Below the pieces are notes generated by a model, which was given only the letters and a program-made list of their open reading frames with translations, was not told the origin of the DNA and did not search any database. 64,000 nt of DNA. Source: Algirhabdus cladophorae. GTDB lineage: Bacteria; Pseudomonadota; Alphaproteobacteria; Rhodobacterales; Rhodobacteraceae. Position 1 is the stretch's first letter, and each line of letters starts with the position of its first letter. Shown here in pieces: positions 8,482-17,697 of this stretch. The stretch spans positions 2,542,001 to 2,606,000 of the forward strand of contig NZ_CP173029.1 in NCBI RefSeq assembly GCF_044772865.1. The letters are read 5' to 3'. Made by a program: the position numbers and the translations under genes.

Positions 8482-9096
8482 ATGACCAAATCAGCCCGCC
8501 CCGCAATTGAGACACTGACCACTGGCGATGACTTGCGCCAGTGGTATTGGCTTAAGGCCGAATTGGTGGACTACGCGAAGATCCTTGGCGTCAAAACCAC
8601 CGATGGCAAATTCACCATTCTAGAGCGGATTTGTCATACTCTTGATACCGGCGAAACGGTCTGGCCCGGCGACATTCGCACCAAGCCTAAGTCGAAACTT
8701 GACTGGCATAGCGCGGATTTAACCCCTGAAACTGTGATCACTGACAGCTACAAAAACAGTCAAAACGCGCGACGCTTTTTCAAAAGTCAGCTGGGCGACG
8801 GATTTAAATTCAATATCGCCTTTATGAAATGGATGAAGGACAACACGGGCAAAACCCTAGCCGATGCGGTTGAGGCATTCAAAGAGCAGCAAGCCGCGAC
8901 CAAAGATCCGAACTACCAAAGCGAAATTGCTCACCACAACCAGTTCAATCAATATACCCGCGACTTTTTGGCGGACAATCCCGAATTGGGCCTTAAGGAG
9001 GTACGCCATTACTGGGCGTTAAAACGACAGTTGCCATCGCCCAATGGCAGGCATGTCTATGCGCCCAGCGATCTTGAATTGGGCGATCCCCCTTGA
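8482..9096 (+). CDS. SAP / DUF6434 domain protein
   Basis: A 204-residue soluble protein. Residues about 10-55 (LTTGDDLRQWYWLKAELVDY onward) form a SAP-like helical segment, usually a nucleic-acid or protein contact. Residues about 70-130 (LDWHSADLTPETVITDSYKN, then ARRFFKSQLGDGFKFN and FMKWMKDN) match what I recall as DUF6434. The function is unknown. It lies 78 bp after the fasciclin gene, with the repeat between them, and just upstream of the AI-2E-type permease. Confidence 0.7.
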   Translation: MTKSARPAIETLTTGDDLRQWYWLKAELVDYAKILGVKTTDGKFTILERICHTLDTGETVWPGDIRTKPKSKLDWHSADLTPETVITDSYKNSQNARRFFKSQLGDGFKFNIAFMKWMKDNTGKTLADAVEAFKEQQAATKDPNYQSEIAHHNQFNQYTRDFLADNPELGLKEVRHYWALKRQLPSPNGRHVYAPSDLELGDPP

Positions 9097-9148
9097 AACG
9101 GCGTCCCGCATACGCGATGTAAAGAGCACCTCAAGAAGGATCCGCACC

Positions 9149-10225
9149 ATGGGCCTGCCCGTTGAAACTCAAGCCCGATATTGGGGCATTGCAACCGCTG
9201 TGTTGTTTGTTCTTTTGTGGTTTTTGGGCGATGTGATTTTGCCCTTCGTTTTGGGTGGGGCAATCGCCTATTGTTTGGACCCGATTGCAGATCGTTTGGA
9301 ACGCATGGGCGCCCCAAGGGTGATCGCCACCACGTTGATCACGCTGGTTGCGATTTTGATCTTTGTTTTGATGATCTTGCTGGTGATCCCGACCTTGGTC
9401 GAACAAGCAGGCCAATTGATCAACGTCGCACCCAAGCTGTTTGCAGATTTACAAACATTTTTGACCGATCGGTTTCCGTCGTTGATGGTTGAAGACAGCC
9501 CTATTCGCCAGCAATTACAAACCTTTGGTGAGGCAATCCAATCCAAAGGCGGTGCGCTGCTGAACTCGGTTTTGACCTCGGCCAAAGGGCTGATCAACAT
9601 CGCCGTATTAGTGGTCATTGTCCCAGTTGTTGCATTCTATTTGCTGCTGGATTGGGACAATATGACGGCCCGTATCGACGATCTGTTGCCTCGTGATCAT
9701 GCCCCAACAATCCGCAAATTGGCGCAAGAAATTGACAGAACGCTGGCCTCATTTATCCGGGGCCAAGGCACGGTTTGTCTGATTTTGGGGATTTATTATG
9801 CCGTCGCCTTGATGCTGGTCGGGCTGCAGTTTGGCCTTGTCGTAGGCTTTGTCGCCGGGCTGATTTCATTCATTCCTTATGTGGGCGCTTTGGTCGGTGG
9901 GGCCTTGGCCATTGGTTTGGGGCTGTTCCAGTTTTGGGGCATGTGGGGCTCGCTTGGGGCGGTTGTCGTGGTCTTTGTCATTGGTCAGATGATTGAGGGC
10001 AATGTCTTGACCCCAAAACTGGTTGGATCCTCTGTTGGATTGCATCCGGTTTGGCTGTTGTTTGCCTTGTCCGTCTTTGGATCTTTGTTTGGTTTTGTTG
10101 GCATGTTGGTGGCCGTTCCCGTGGCTGCAATGCTAGGGGTTTTGGCGCGCTTTGCGATCAGCCAATACAAAGATGGCAGGCTGTATCAGGGTATCGCAGC
10201 CACGCAGGACGAGACAGACCAGTGA
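9149..10225 (+). CDS. AI-2E family (UPF0118) transporter
   Basis: The start at MGLPVETQARYWG is preceded by AAGAAGGA and gives 358 residues. The protein has the PerM/UPF0118 pattern: paired N-terminal membrane helices, a soluble middle segment (about residues 85-150), then five further helices including IPYVGALVGGALAIG and the family signature QMIEGNVLTPKLVGSSVGLHP. Members export small molecules or ions; AI-2 transport is only one proposed role. Its stop overlaps the GTG start of hdaA, placing it in the hdaA-ppk unit, an arrangement I recall from other Rhodobacterales. Confidence 0.88.
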   Translation: MGLPVETQARYWGIATAVLFVLLWFLGDVILPFVLGGAIAYCLDPIADRLERMGAPRVIATTLITLVAILIFVLMILLVIPTLVEQAGQLINVAPKLFADLQTFLTDRFPSLMVEDSPIRQQLQTFGEAIQSKGGALLNSVLTSAKGLINIAVLVVIVPVVAFYLLLDWDNMTARIDDLLPRDHAPTIRKLAQEIDRTLASFIRGQGTVCLILGIYYAVALMLVGLQFGLVVGFVAGLISFIPYVGALVGGALAIGLGLFQFWGMWGSLGAVVVVFVIGQMIEGNVLTPKLVGSSVGLHPVWLLFALSVFGSLFGFVGMLVAVPVAAMLGVLARFAISQYKDGRLYQGIAATQDETDQ

Positions 10226-10908
10226 ACACGCAACTGACGTTTGATCTGCCCAGTGTTCCTGCGCTGGGGCGCGATGCTTTTTTCGTCAGCCCATCAAATC
10301 ATGTGGCTTTGGCCCTGTTGGAAAAGCCTGGAAATTGGAGCAATCGCAAAATGCTGCTCTGTGGGCCTGCAAAATCAGGCAAAACGCATTTGGCCCATGT
10401 GTGGGCGGAACAAACTGGCGCACAGGTATTTGCGGCCAAAGACGTCACATTGGATAGCGTGGCGGGGATCGCCCAAAAAGCCTTTGTCGTTATCGAAGAT
10501 TTGCACGAAGCTGCCGGGGACCCAGATGCCGAAACCGCGCTGTTTCACGCCCACAACCTAATCCTTGCAGAGGGCGGCACTTTGTTGCTGACCGGTACGG
10601 ATGAACCATCGGTTTGGCCCATTGCCCTGCCTGATCTGGCCTCACGGGTTCAAGGAACAGCTCTTGCACAGCTTTTGGCCCCTGATGATCAACTTTTGGC
10701 AATGGTCATGGTCAAGCAGTTTGCAGACCGTCAATTGACGCCCCCGGCCAAGGTGTTGACCTATCTCACCACTCACATGGAACGGTCTTTTGCCCATGCA
10801 ACAGCTTTGGTCGACGAAATGGACCGTATCGCCCTGCGTACGCGCAAACCATTGAACCGGACCGTCGCGGCCCAAGCACTGGACAAACTTGCCGCCGCGC
10901 AGGCATAG
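10222..10908 (+). CDS. hdaA: DnaA-homologous regulator HdaA
   Basis: Hda-type AAA+ protein that with the beta clamp promotes ATP hydrolysis by DnaA and so prevents re-initiation of replication. The GTG start overlaps the permease stop (GTGA) and gives 228 residues starting VNTQLTFDLPSVPALGRDAF. QLTFDLP is the expected clamp-binding motif at the N-terminus. Walker A is CGPAKSGKTHLAHVWA, Walker B FVVIEDLHEA, and a sensor-1 LLLTGTDEP follows. The C-terminal helical domain is short, without a DnaA DNA-binding domain IV. ppk follows after 39 bp. Confidence 0.88.
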   Translation: MNTQLTFDLPSVPALGRDAFFVSPSNHVALALLEKPGNWSNRKMLLCGPAKSGKTHLAHVWAEQTGAQVFAAKDVTLDSVAGIAQKAFVVIEDLHEAAGDPDAETALFHAHNLILAEGGTLLLTGTDEPSVWPIALPDLASRVQGTALAQLLAPDDQLLAMVMVKQFADRQLTPPAKVLTYLTTHMERSFAHATALVDEMDRIALRTRKPLNRTVAAQALDKLAAAQA

Positions 10909-10947
10909 TGTCGTCTTGGTGTTACAAACCGCAGGCAAGCCCGCTTT

Positions 10948-13116
10948 ATGACCGAAACAGATTTTCTGACCGCTGATTTTCCGCCTGCCCAAGAGGCGGA
11001 TTTTGATATTTCCGGGCCCGAACGGTTCTTCAATCGCGAATTATCATGGCTGGCCTTTAATTGGCGGGTTTTGGAAGAAGCTGAAAACGTCAAAGTGCCG
11101 TTGCTGGAACGGCTGCGCTTTTTGTCGATTTCGGCGACCAATCTGGACGAGTTTTATTCAGTGCGCGTGGCAGGCCTGCGCGAGTTGGCCCGCGCGGGCA
11201 ACACAACGCCTGCCGCAGACGGGCGCACGCCAGCGGAACAATTGGCGTTGATATCAACCGATGCGCGCGATTTGATGCGGCATCAGCAAAAGATCTATTT
11301 GACGCTAAAGGACGCGCTGGACGCCAAAGGCATTCATATTCTGAACGCCGATACCGTTACGGAAGCGGACAAGACTTTCCTTAAAGACGTGTTTTTGTCC
11401 AAGATTTTCCCGGTCTTGTCGCCCCTTGCCATTGATCCAGCACACCCGTTTCCGTTCCTGCCAAACGAAGGGTTTGCATTGGCGCTGCAACTGCGGCGCA
11501 CCAAAGATAAGACACCCTTGCGAGCCTTGCTACCGATCCCCACGCAGGTGGCGCGCTTTGTAGCACTGCCATCGGACGGCGGTCTGCGCTATTTGCCAAT
11601 GGAAGAAGTGCTTTTGTTGCATATCTCCAGCCTCTTTCCCGGCTACACCATGGAACGCCACTGCAATTTCCGAATTTTGCGCGACAGTGATTTGGAACTG
11701 GAAGACGAAGCCGAAGATCTGGTGCGCGAATTTGAGGTTGCTCTGAAACGGCGGCGTCGGGGCGAAGTGGTTCGGATGAAGATCAGTGCCAACGCCCCAA
11801 GTGGCCTCAAACGCCTTATTATGGAAGAACTCGGGGTTACCGACGATGAGGTAATCGAAATCGACGGGATGACCGGGATCGCGGATTTGGGGCAATTGGT
11901 GTCGGATGCGCGGCCTGATCTGCTATGGCCCAGCTTTACCCCCCGCGTTCCGGAAAGGGTCAGCGACCACGATGGGGATATGTTTGCCGCAATCCGCCAG
12001 AAGGACATGTTGCTGCACCATCCCTATGAAACCTTTGACATGGTTGTGCGGTTCTTGGCGCAAGCCGCCCGGGATCCCAATGTTTTGGCGATCAAGCAAA
12101 CGCTCTATCGAACTTCGAAAGAAAGCCCCATCGTCTCGGCCCTGTGTGAAGCCGCTGAAGACGGGAAATCCGTGACTGCACTGGTCGAACTCAAAGCCCG
12201 CTTTGATGAGGCCGCGAATATTCGCCAATCCCGCCGTTTGGAACGCTCTGGCGCCCATGTGGTCTATGGGTTCATCAACTACAAAACTCATGCGAAAATC
12301 AGTTCGGTTGTGCGCCGCGAAGGCGATGATTTGGTCACTTATACGCATTACGGCACGGGCAATTATCACCCCGATACAGCGCGGATCTATACTGATCTGT
12401 CGCTCTTTACCTGCGACAAATCTCTGGGCCGCGATGCAGGCAAGGTCTTTAATTATCTGTCGGGTTATGCAGAACCAGACAAACTTGAAAACCTCGCGAT
12501 CTCGCCCCTCAGTCTAAAATCGACCCTGCTCGAGCGCATCGCCAAAGAGGCGGACTATGCTCGCGCCGGTAAACCCGCCGAGATTTGGGCAAAAATGAAT
12601 TCGCTTATCGACAGTGAGATCATCGATGCCCTTTACGATGCTTCACAGGCCGGTGTGAAAATTTCGCTGGTCTTACGCGGGATATGCGGCTTGCGTCCCG
12701 GTGTTGTGGGATTGTCGGAAAATATCAGGGTCAAATCCGTGATCGGGCGGTTCTTGGAACACAGCCGGATCGTATGTTTTGGCAACGGCCATGGGTTGCC
12801 CGGCAAAAAGGCCAAAGTCTATATGTCGTCGGCGGACTGGATGGGGCGTAATCTCAACCGCCGTGTTGAAACCCTTGTAGAGATTACAAATTCCACGGTG
12901 AAAGCACAGATCGTCAGTCAGATTATGGCGGCAAACCTTGCTGATGTGGCCCAAAGCTGGATGCTGCACCCTGATGCGCGCTCAATCCGGCCTCCCATCC
13001 CTGAAGGGCAATTTGCGTTTAACTGCCACCGGTTTTTCATGGAAAACCCGTCGCTGTCAGGACGCGGATCTGCGGGTGCCAGCGATGTGCCACAGCTTAC
13101 GCATACAGACGACTGA
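10948..13116 (+). CDS. ppk1: Polyphosphate kinase 1
   Basis: Makes inorganic polyphosphate from ATP. The 722-residue length is normal. The N domain starts with RFFNRELSWLAFNWRVLEEA; the head domain holds HPFPFLPN. The catalytic C1 and C2 domains contain the autophosphorylated histidine region NYKTHAKISSVVRREGD, HYGTGNYHPDTARIYTDLSL, and FGNGHGLPGKKAKVYMSSAD. It is downstream of hdaA on the same strand. Its stop codon directly abuts the stop of the convergent sugar kinase gene (13116/13117), leaving no space for a separate terminator. Confidence 0.97.
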   Translation: MTETDFLTADFPPAQEADFDISGPERFFNRELSWLAFNWRVLEEAENVKVPLLERLRFLSISATNLDEFYSVRVAGLRELARAGNTTPAADGRTPAEQLALISTDARDLMRHQQKIYLTLKDALDAKGIHILNADTVTEADKTFLKDVFLSKIFPVLSPLAIDPAHPFPFLPNEGFALALQLRRTKDKTPLRALLPIPTQVARFVALPSDGGLRYLPMEEVLLLHISSLFPGYTMERHCNFRILRDSDLELEDEAEDLVREFEVALKRRRRGEVVRMKISANAPSGLKRLIMEELGVTDDEVIEIDGMTGIADLGQLVSDARPDLLWPSFTPRVPERVSDHDGDMFAAIRQKDMLLHHPYETFDMVVRFLAQAARDPNVLAIKQTLYRTSKESPIVSALCEAAEDGKSVTALVELKARFDEAANIRQSRRLERSGAHVVYGFINYKTHAKISSVVRREGDDLVTYTHYGTGNYHPDTARIYTDLSLFTCDKSLGRDAGKVFNYLSGYAEPDKLENLAISPLSLKSTLLERIAKEADYARAGKPAEIWAKMNSLIDSEIIDALYDASQAGVKISLVLRGICGLRPGVVGLSENIRVKSVIGRFLEHSRIVCFGNGHGLPGKKAKVYMSSADWMGRNLNRRVETLVEITNSTVKAQIVSQIMAANLADVAQSWMLHPDARSIRPPIPEGQFAFNCHRFFMENPSLSGRGSAGASDVPQLTHTDD

Positions 13117-14046
13117 TTAACCCTGCAATTCGTTGGCCCATGGCGGGTTTGCCCCATCGCGCGACACGGTAACAGCGGCCACTTGCGCCCCGAAATCCAA
13201 TGCTTTTGCCACTATGCCTTCGGATACGTCAGCAAGGGCTACTTTGGTCAAAACCCCACTTGCCTCAAGGGAGGCCAAGACACCTGCATTAAACGTGTCC
13301 CCTGCCCCGACTGTATCTTTGACAATAGCTTTGCGCGCCGCAACTGAAACGGGCCCTGCCGCACTGAGGGCATAGGCGCCTTCACTGCCCTTGGTCAAAA
13401 TCGATAGGCTGGGGCCCATTTGGGCAATAACGGCCAACTTTTCTTCCGGGGTTTGTGCCCCTTCCAGCAACCAATCAAGGTCCTCGTCCGACAGTTTGAC
13501 AATATCAGCCATGCCGATCATCGCCATGATCCGTGCACGGTAGCCGTCGGGATCAGTGATGAAACCTTGGCGAATGTTGGGGTCAATCATCGTGACTTTG
13601 GATGCGGCATGAGCCTGCATAAACGCCTGATAGGTGGCTCCTGCAGGATCTGGACACAGGGAAATGCCTCCGAAATACAGCGCTGTCGCCGTTTCTGGCA
13701 AATCTGGCAAGTCTTCCGGAGTGATCATCCGACCCGCCGTGTTTTCATCGTAAAACGTGTATGTCGCATGGCCATCTGTAAGCCGCACAAAGGCAAGCGT
13801 CGTAGGCCGATCCGAACGGATTGCATAGGTCGTGTCCACATGCGAGGCATGCAAAACCTCCACCAACGTCTGGCCAAAAAGATCATTCGACAGGCCCGAG
13901 ACAAAGCCTGCTTTGATCCCAAGACGGCCCAACGCCACTGCCGTATTGAAAATCGCCCCACCAGCGGCAGGCGAAAAGCCTTCACGGCCATCTGCGCTGG
14001 TGATTGGCACCATATCGATCAGGGCTTCCCCACAACAAAAGATCAT
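13117..14046 (-). CDS. PfkB-family carbohydrate kinase (fructokinase-like)
   Basis: A 309-residue ribokinase-fold sugar kinase; the start at MIFCCGEALIDMVPI has GGAAAA upstream. Typical PfkB features are the GGAIFNTAVALGRLGI N-terminal substrate region, FYDENTAGRMI, and the C-terminal signature DTVGAGDTFNAGVLASL with the catalytic Asp. The substrate is probably a free hexose such as fructose; assignment is from general resemblance only. It is convergent with ppk and divergent from ppx, splitting a ppk-ppx pair that is often adjacent in relatives. Confidence 0.87.
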   Translation of the reverse strand: MIFCCGEALIDMVPITSADGREGFSPAAGGAIFNTAVALGRLGIKAGFVSGLSNDLFGQTLVEVLHASHVDTTYAIRSDRPTTLAFVRLTDGHATYTFYDENTAGRMITPEDLPDLPETATALYFGGISLCPDPAGATYQAFMQAHAASKVTMIDPNIRQGFITDPDGYRARIMAMIGMADIVKLSDEDLDWLLEGAQTPEEKLAVIAQMGPSLSILTKGSEGAYALSAAGPVSVAARKAIVKDTVGAGDTFNAGVLASLEASGVLTKVALADVSEGIVAKALDFGAQVAAVTVSRDGANPPWANELQG

Positions 14047-14251
14047 ATCGGTTTTCCTTGTTTCCAGCCCTAAGCGCGGTATTAACTTCACCACATGTTA
14101 GCGCGAACATACACAACAGCCAAAGCCAAGCTGCAAGTTAAAACTGACAAGGTCAAACATTCCCGCAGGGGCAAGATTGACGCTGATCTATCCGCTGTTA
14201 CATACTTGCCCAAAATAACGGCGCAAAAACCGCGTCAGGGGGATACACATT

Positions 14252-15814
14252 ATGGATGGCAACTCTGACACCAGTGAGGACTGGGGCGGATTTGGGCGCC
14301 CTTTGTTCAAAGATGCCTCTGTGCGCGCCTTGTCGCGGGTTGGCGTGGTCGATGTCGGGTCAAACTCGGTCCGGATGGTGGTTTTTGACGGCGCTGCACG
14401 CTCGCCTGCGTATTTTTACAACGAAAAGATCATGTGCGCCCTTGGCGCGGGCCTCGCAGACACTGGCACCCTCAGCCCTTCGGGCCGCACGCGCGCCGTT
14501 GCCGCCATCGCGCGGTTTCAATCCGTGGCCAAAAGCATGGGACTGGCCCCTTTGACGGCTGTGGCAACTGCTGCGGTGCGCGATGCAACGGATGGGCCTG
14601 ATTTTTGCGAGGAGGTTTTGGAAAAAACGGGCCTCAAAATCTGGGTCATCGATGGGCGCGAAGAGGCGCGATTGTCCGCCCAAGGCGTATTGCTGGGCTG
14701 GCCAAAATCCTACGGATTGGTCTGCGACATCGGCGGATCCTCGATGGAATTGGCCGAGATTAATGATGGTGTCGTGGGCAAACGCCTGACTTCGGATCTT
14801 GGGCCGCTGAAATTGCGCGACCTTAAGGGAGGCAAAAAAGGGCGCAAAGCGGAAATTGACCGAGTGATGAAGGATCTTGTGGATCAAATGGGTCCACAAT
14901 CTAATCGCCTGTTCCTTGTGGGGGGCTCTTGGCGGGCCATTGCGCGCATCGATATGTACCGCAACGATTATCCGCTTCAGGTTTTGCATGAATACCGGAT
15001 GAGTGCCCGCAGCGTGGCCAAAACGGCAGATTTCATTGCTAAATCCGATATCGAGGACCTGCGCCGCGCCTGTGGCCTGTCCAGCAGCCGGATTGCCTTG
15101 GTCCCGATTGCAACCGAAGTCCTCAAGCGGTTGGTGCGCAGTTTCAAACCCAAGGACATTGCGATTTCCAGCTACGGGATCCGAGAAGGCATGCTGTATG
15201 AGCAAATGCCGCAGGCTTTGCGCGACCGTGATCCGCTGATCGAGGCCTGCTATTTTGCCGAGGAAAAAGACGCGCGACTGCCGGGTTTTGGCAAGACATT
15301 GAACGGGTTTGTGAAACCTTTGTTCAAATCGGCCCCCGACAACACCAAACGACTGATCAAGGCGGCCTGCCTGTTGCATGACGTCAGCTGGCGCGCGCAT
15401 CCCGACTACCGCGGCGAGGTTTGTTTTGACAATGCCACCCGCGCCAACCTAGGGGGCCTCAAGCATTCCGAGCGTGTTTTCTTGGGACTTGCGTTGTTGC
15501 ACCGCTATCGTGGGTCGCGCGAGGATACGCGGTTTGATGGGCTGTTAGACCTGATTGACCCTGCGCAAGTTCAGCAAGCCGAAGTGCTAGGCAAAGCCAT
15601 GCGTTTGGGCGCCATGATGTGGTTGAACGACCAAAACGGGAAGGTCGAACTGAAATGGGCACCTAAGAGAAAGCACATCACGCTTGTCCTTAGCGCCAAA
15701 GCCGCCCCGTTGTTTGGGGAAGTCGCACAAGCGCGATTTGCCTCGCTGGCTTCGGCATTGGAAGCCACGTCAGACGTCAAGTATCTGCGCACTGAAGCCG
15801 AAACTTTGGTTTGA
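14252..15814 (+). CDS. ppx: Exopolyphosphatase, Ppx/GppA family
   Basis: Degrades polyphosphate or pppGpp from the end, opposing Ppk. The 520-residue protein has the ASKHA phosphate-1 loop VGVVDVGSNSVRMVVFDG, then AVATAAVRDATDGPDF, phosphate-2 CDIGGSSMELAEI, and a C-terminal HD-like helical domain beginning near AACLLHDVSWRAHPDYRGE. The leader MDGNSDTSEDWGGFGRPLF before the fold is acidic; the first ATG was kept because no better start lies before VGVVD. Its last 38 nt overlap the convergent OsmC gene. Confidence 0.92.
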   Translation: MDGNSDTSEDWGGFGRPLFKDASVRALSRVGVVDVGSNSVRMVVFDGAARSPAYFYNEKIMCALGAGLADTGTLSPSGRTRAVAAIARFQSVAKSMGLAPLTAVATAAVRDATDGPDFCEEVLEKTGLKIWVIDGREEARLSAQGVLLGWPKSYGLVCDIGGSSMELAEINDGVVGKRLTSDLGPLKLRDLKGGKKGRKAEIDRVMKDLVDQMGPQSNRLFLVGGSWRAIARIDMYRNDYPLQVLHEYRMSARSVAKTADFIAKSDIEDLRRACGLSSSRIALVPIATEVLKRLVRSFKPKDIAISSYGIREGMLYEQMPQALRDRDPLIEACYFAEEKDARLPGFGKTLNGFVKPLFKSAPDNTKRLIKAACLLHDVSWRAHPDYRGEVCFDNATRANLGGLKHSERVFLGLALLHRYRGSREDTRFDGLLDLIDPAQVQQAEVLGKAMRLGAMMWLNDQNGKVELKWAPKRKHITLVLSAKAAPLFGEVAQARFASLASALEATSDVKYLRTEAETLV

Positions 15815-16250
15815 TCGTCACCGGAAAATTCACGGACCGCGCGATAAAACAATAGGTGTGGATTTCCTCGTGCAGGGCTGCGGCCTTTGTCACATCCGTC
15901 CCCTGCGGCACGGTAATCACCGGATTAAGCTGCGCTGACAGGAACCGACCTGCGCCGTTTGGCGATGTTTCGCCTTGGCCCATGGGTGTGTCAGAATAGG
16001 CCTGAACGACAATCCCTGCGTCGCTGGCCAGATGTAAATACCACAACATATGGCAAGACGCCAAAGCGCTGAGAAAAAGATCCTCTGGATTGTGCAAATT
16101 GGGATCCCCGCCCAACATTGGATCGTTTGAACACTGAATTTCGGGTTTGCCTTGGGATTGCACAGACCAGGTCCGTGCGTAGTCATGGTAGCCACTGGTG
16201 CCTGTGCCTTGATTGCCGGTCCAGATCACCGTCGCTGTAAATTCGCCCAT
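15777..16250 (-). CDS. OsmC family protein
   Basis: A 157-residue OsmC/Ohr-fold protein. The catalytic-type cysteines are in SALASCHMLWYLHL and HTYCFIARSVNFPV, the positions used by OsmC-like thiol peroxidases. The spacing and the HTYC segment resemble the YhfA/OsmC-like branch more than Ohr. It is probably cytoplasmic and may remove organic hydroperoxides. The coding end runs 38 nt into the end of ppx on the opposite strand. The next gene on the same strand ends 9 bp before its start. Confidence 0.87.
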   Translation of the reverse strand: MGEFTATVIWTGNQGTGTSGYHDYARTWSVQSQGKPEIQCSNDPMLGGDPNLHNPEDLFLSALASCHMLWYLHLASDAGIVVQAYSDTPMGQGETSPNGAGRFLSAQLNPVITVPQGTDVTKAAALHEEIHTYCFIARSVNFPVTIKPKFRLQCADT

Positions 16251-16259
16251 GTCAGGCCC

Positions 16260-16634
16260 CTAGAGATCAATTTCTGGCGCATCAGGCACGGTCAAAGGTG
16301 GCGCGTCTTCTTTGCGCCGGATTATGATATCCCCGTTTGGCAGACGTTGCGGGGCCTCATAGGCTGTGGCGTCCTCCATCAAAGCGGCCAGTTTGTTCAA
16401 TGTAGGGCCCAGCTCCCCCAACAAGCGCTTCATGTTTGGTTGCAGGTCCTCGGCCAGTGCTTTGAGGTCGTCCATAGCCGGTTCAACCTCTTGCATCAAA
16501 CCCCGCAAAAAGATCCGCGCGCCTTCTTCCATCAGGGAAAACCCTTCGTCAGTTGGGGCAGGTTTTGGATCATCGGCCGCTGCTATGGCAGGTGTCCCAA
16601 GGGCAAGACAGATACTAAGAAATATATGTTTCAT
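16260..16634 (-). CDS. Small secreted acidic protein of unknown function
   Basis: A 124-residue protein with a Sec signal peptide (MKHIFLSICLALGTPAIAAA, cleavage near residue 19-20). The mature protein is acidic and helical: a repeated pattern of Leu/Met heptads runs through GLMQEVEPAMDDLKALAEDL and MKRLLGELGPTLNKLAALME, then a strand-like PNGDIIIRRKEDAPPL. I recall similar Rhodobacterales proteins, sometimes labelled as an AAA+ ATPase, but no Walker motif is present, so that label would be wrong. It sits between OsmC and the EEP-family gene on the same strand. Confidence 0.7.
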   Translation of the reverse strand: MKHIFLSICLALGTPAIAAADDPKPAPTDEGFSLMEEGARIFLRGLMQEVEPAMDDLKALAEDLQPNMKRLLGELGPTLNKLAALMEDATAYEAPQRLPNGDIIIRRKEDAPPLTVPDAPEIDL

Positions 16635-16671
16635 GGGTCCAACATAGGTCGCGGCGTAGGGTTTTTGAAGG

Positions 16672-17694
16672 TCAGATGTCGATATCCAAGGTCACCGGGA
16701 AATGATCCGACGCCGTTAGCAAGGCTTTTTGCAGACTTTCATCGGAAAAACAGTCGGGATCCTCAAACGGGTGCCAGATATGCCAACGCCCCTTTTTCGC
16801 GGCCAGTTCTGGTGTGACCATGATGTAATCCAGCAAGGCTTGCAGATATCGCCTCTCGTCACGCAGGAAAAAACGCGACGTGGTCGGACGCGCGCCAAAC
16901 CGTTGGGTGAGGGCCATTTGCACATGGGGATCAAACAAGGCATCAGGCCCCTCGCCCAGCACGATCTCGACGCCAGAACGTCCAAAAAGCTGTTCAAACT
17001 CGTCCAACCCCGGTCCATCGTTAAAATCACCCAAAACCATCAACGGCGTGGCAGCATCCATATGGGCCTGCACGCGTTCACGGATCCAAATGCACTGCGC
17101 CAGTTGCTTGCGTCTGTTGGCGATCGACAGCTTCATCGCCTCGCGCTCGGTTTTTGCCCCGTGGGGGGCTTTGGACTTGGCGTGGACGCCAAGCATTTGA
17201 AACTCAAACCCTTTGGCTGTTGTGGCCTTAACTTCTAGCGGCGGTTTGGAAAACTTGATCTGGTCCGCCTTTGCATCGATATCCAGATCTATCTCATATT
17301 GACCATCAAACCGGATCCCAAATGCATCCTGAGGCGGTCCAGACAGGGTGCCTTTGGGGTCATGGCTGACTGTCAGAGCATCAGGATCATAAAGCAGAGC
17401 GATCTCTTGCTGGGTGTCGTTGCCAAAGCCGATCAAGGCCGTGTTCGCGCGCAATTCAGCGTATTGGGCAAAGCGTTCCAGCGCTTGGGTGCCGCTGCGA
17501 CGCCGACTGGTGTCCGGTGCCTCAATGACCATAATCGCATCAGCATCCAGAACTGCAAAGACCTGTCCCAACGCCTTAATCTGTTCGAACCTTTTGACAT
17601 CACGCCGACCAGACCACCGGGTATCGGGGCAAAGCGCGCCTTCATCGTCAAACAATCGGTCAAACCATTCGACATTGTATGTGGCGACGCGCAA
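16672..17694 (-). CDS. Endonuclease/exonuclease/phosphatase family protein
   Basis: A 340-residue EEP-fold metal-dependent hydrolase. The core motifs are present: ATYNVEWFDRLF at the N-terminus, MVIEAPD with the metal-binding Glu, MVLGDFNDGPGLDEF, and SDHFPVTLDIDI at the C-terminus. No signal peptide is visible. Members hydrolyse phosphodiesters in DNA, RNA, lipids or cofactors; the substrate here is not clear. It starts 3 nt after the stop of the DjlA-like gene, so the two are probably co-transcribed. Confidence 0.88.
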   Translation of the reverse strand: MRVATYNVEWFDRLFDDEGALCPDTRWSGRRDVKRFEQIKALGQVFAVLDADAIMVIEAPDTSRRRSGTQALERFAQYAELRANTALIGFGNDTQQEIALLYDPDALTVSHDPKGTLSGPPQDAFGIRFDGQYEIDLDIDAKADQIKFSKPPLEVKATTAKGFEFQMLGVHAKSKAPHGAKTEREAMKLSIANRRKQLAQCIWIRERVQAHMDAATPLMVLGDFNDGPGLDEFEQLFGRSGVEIVLGEGPDALFDPHVQMALTQRFGARPTTSRFFLRDERRYLQALLDYIMVTPELAAKKGRWHIWHPFEDPDCFSDESLQKALLTASDHFPVTLDIDI

Positions 17695-17697
17695 AAC

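Noticed and set aside
14360..15400. 346-residue minus-strand frame inside ppx
   Set aside because: Antisense to clear Ppx/GppA motifs with low-complexity composition and no start context.
16260..16634. AAA+ ATPase label for the small secreted protein
   Set aside because: The protein is 124 residues with a signal peptide and no Walker A or B motif.
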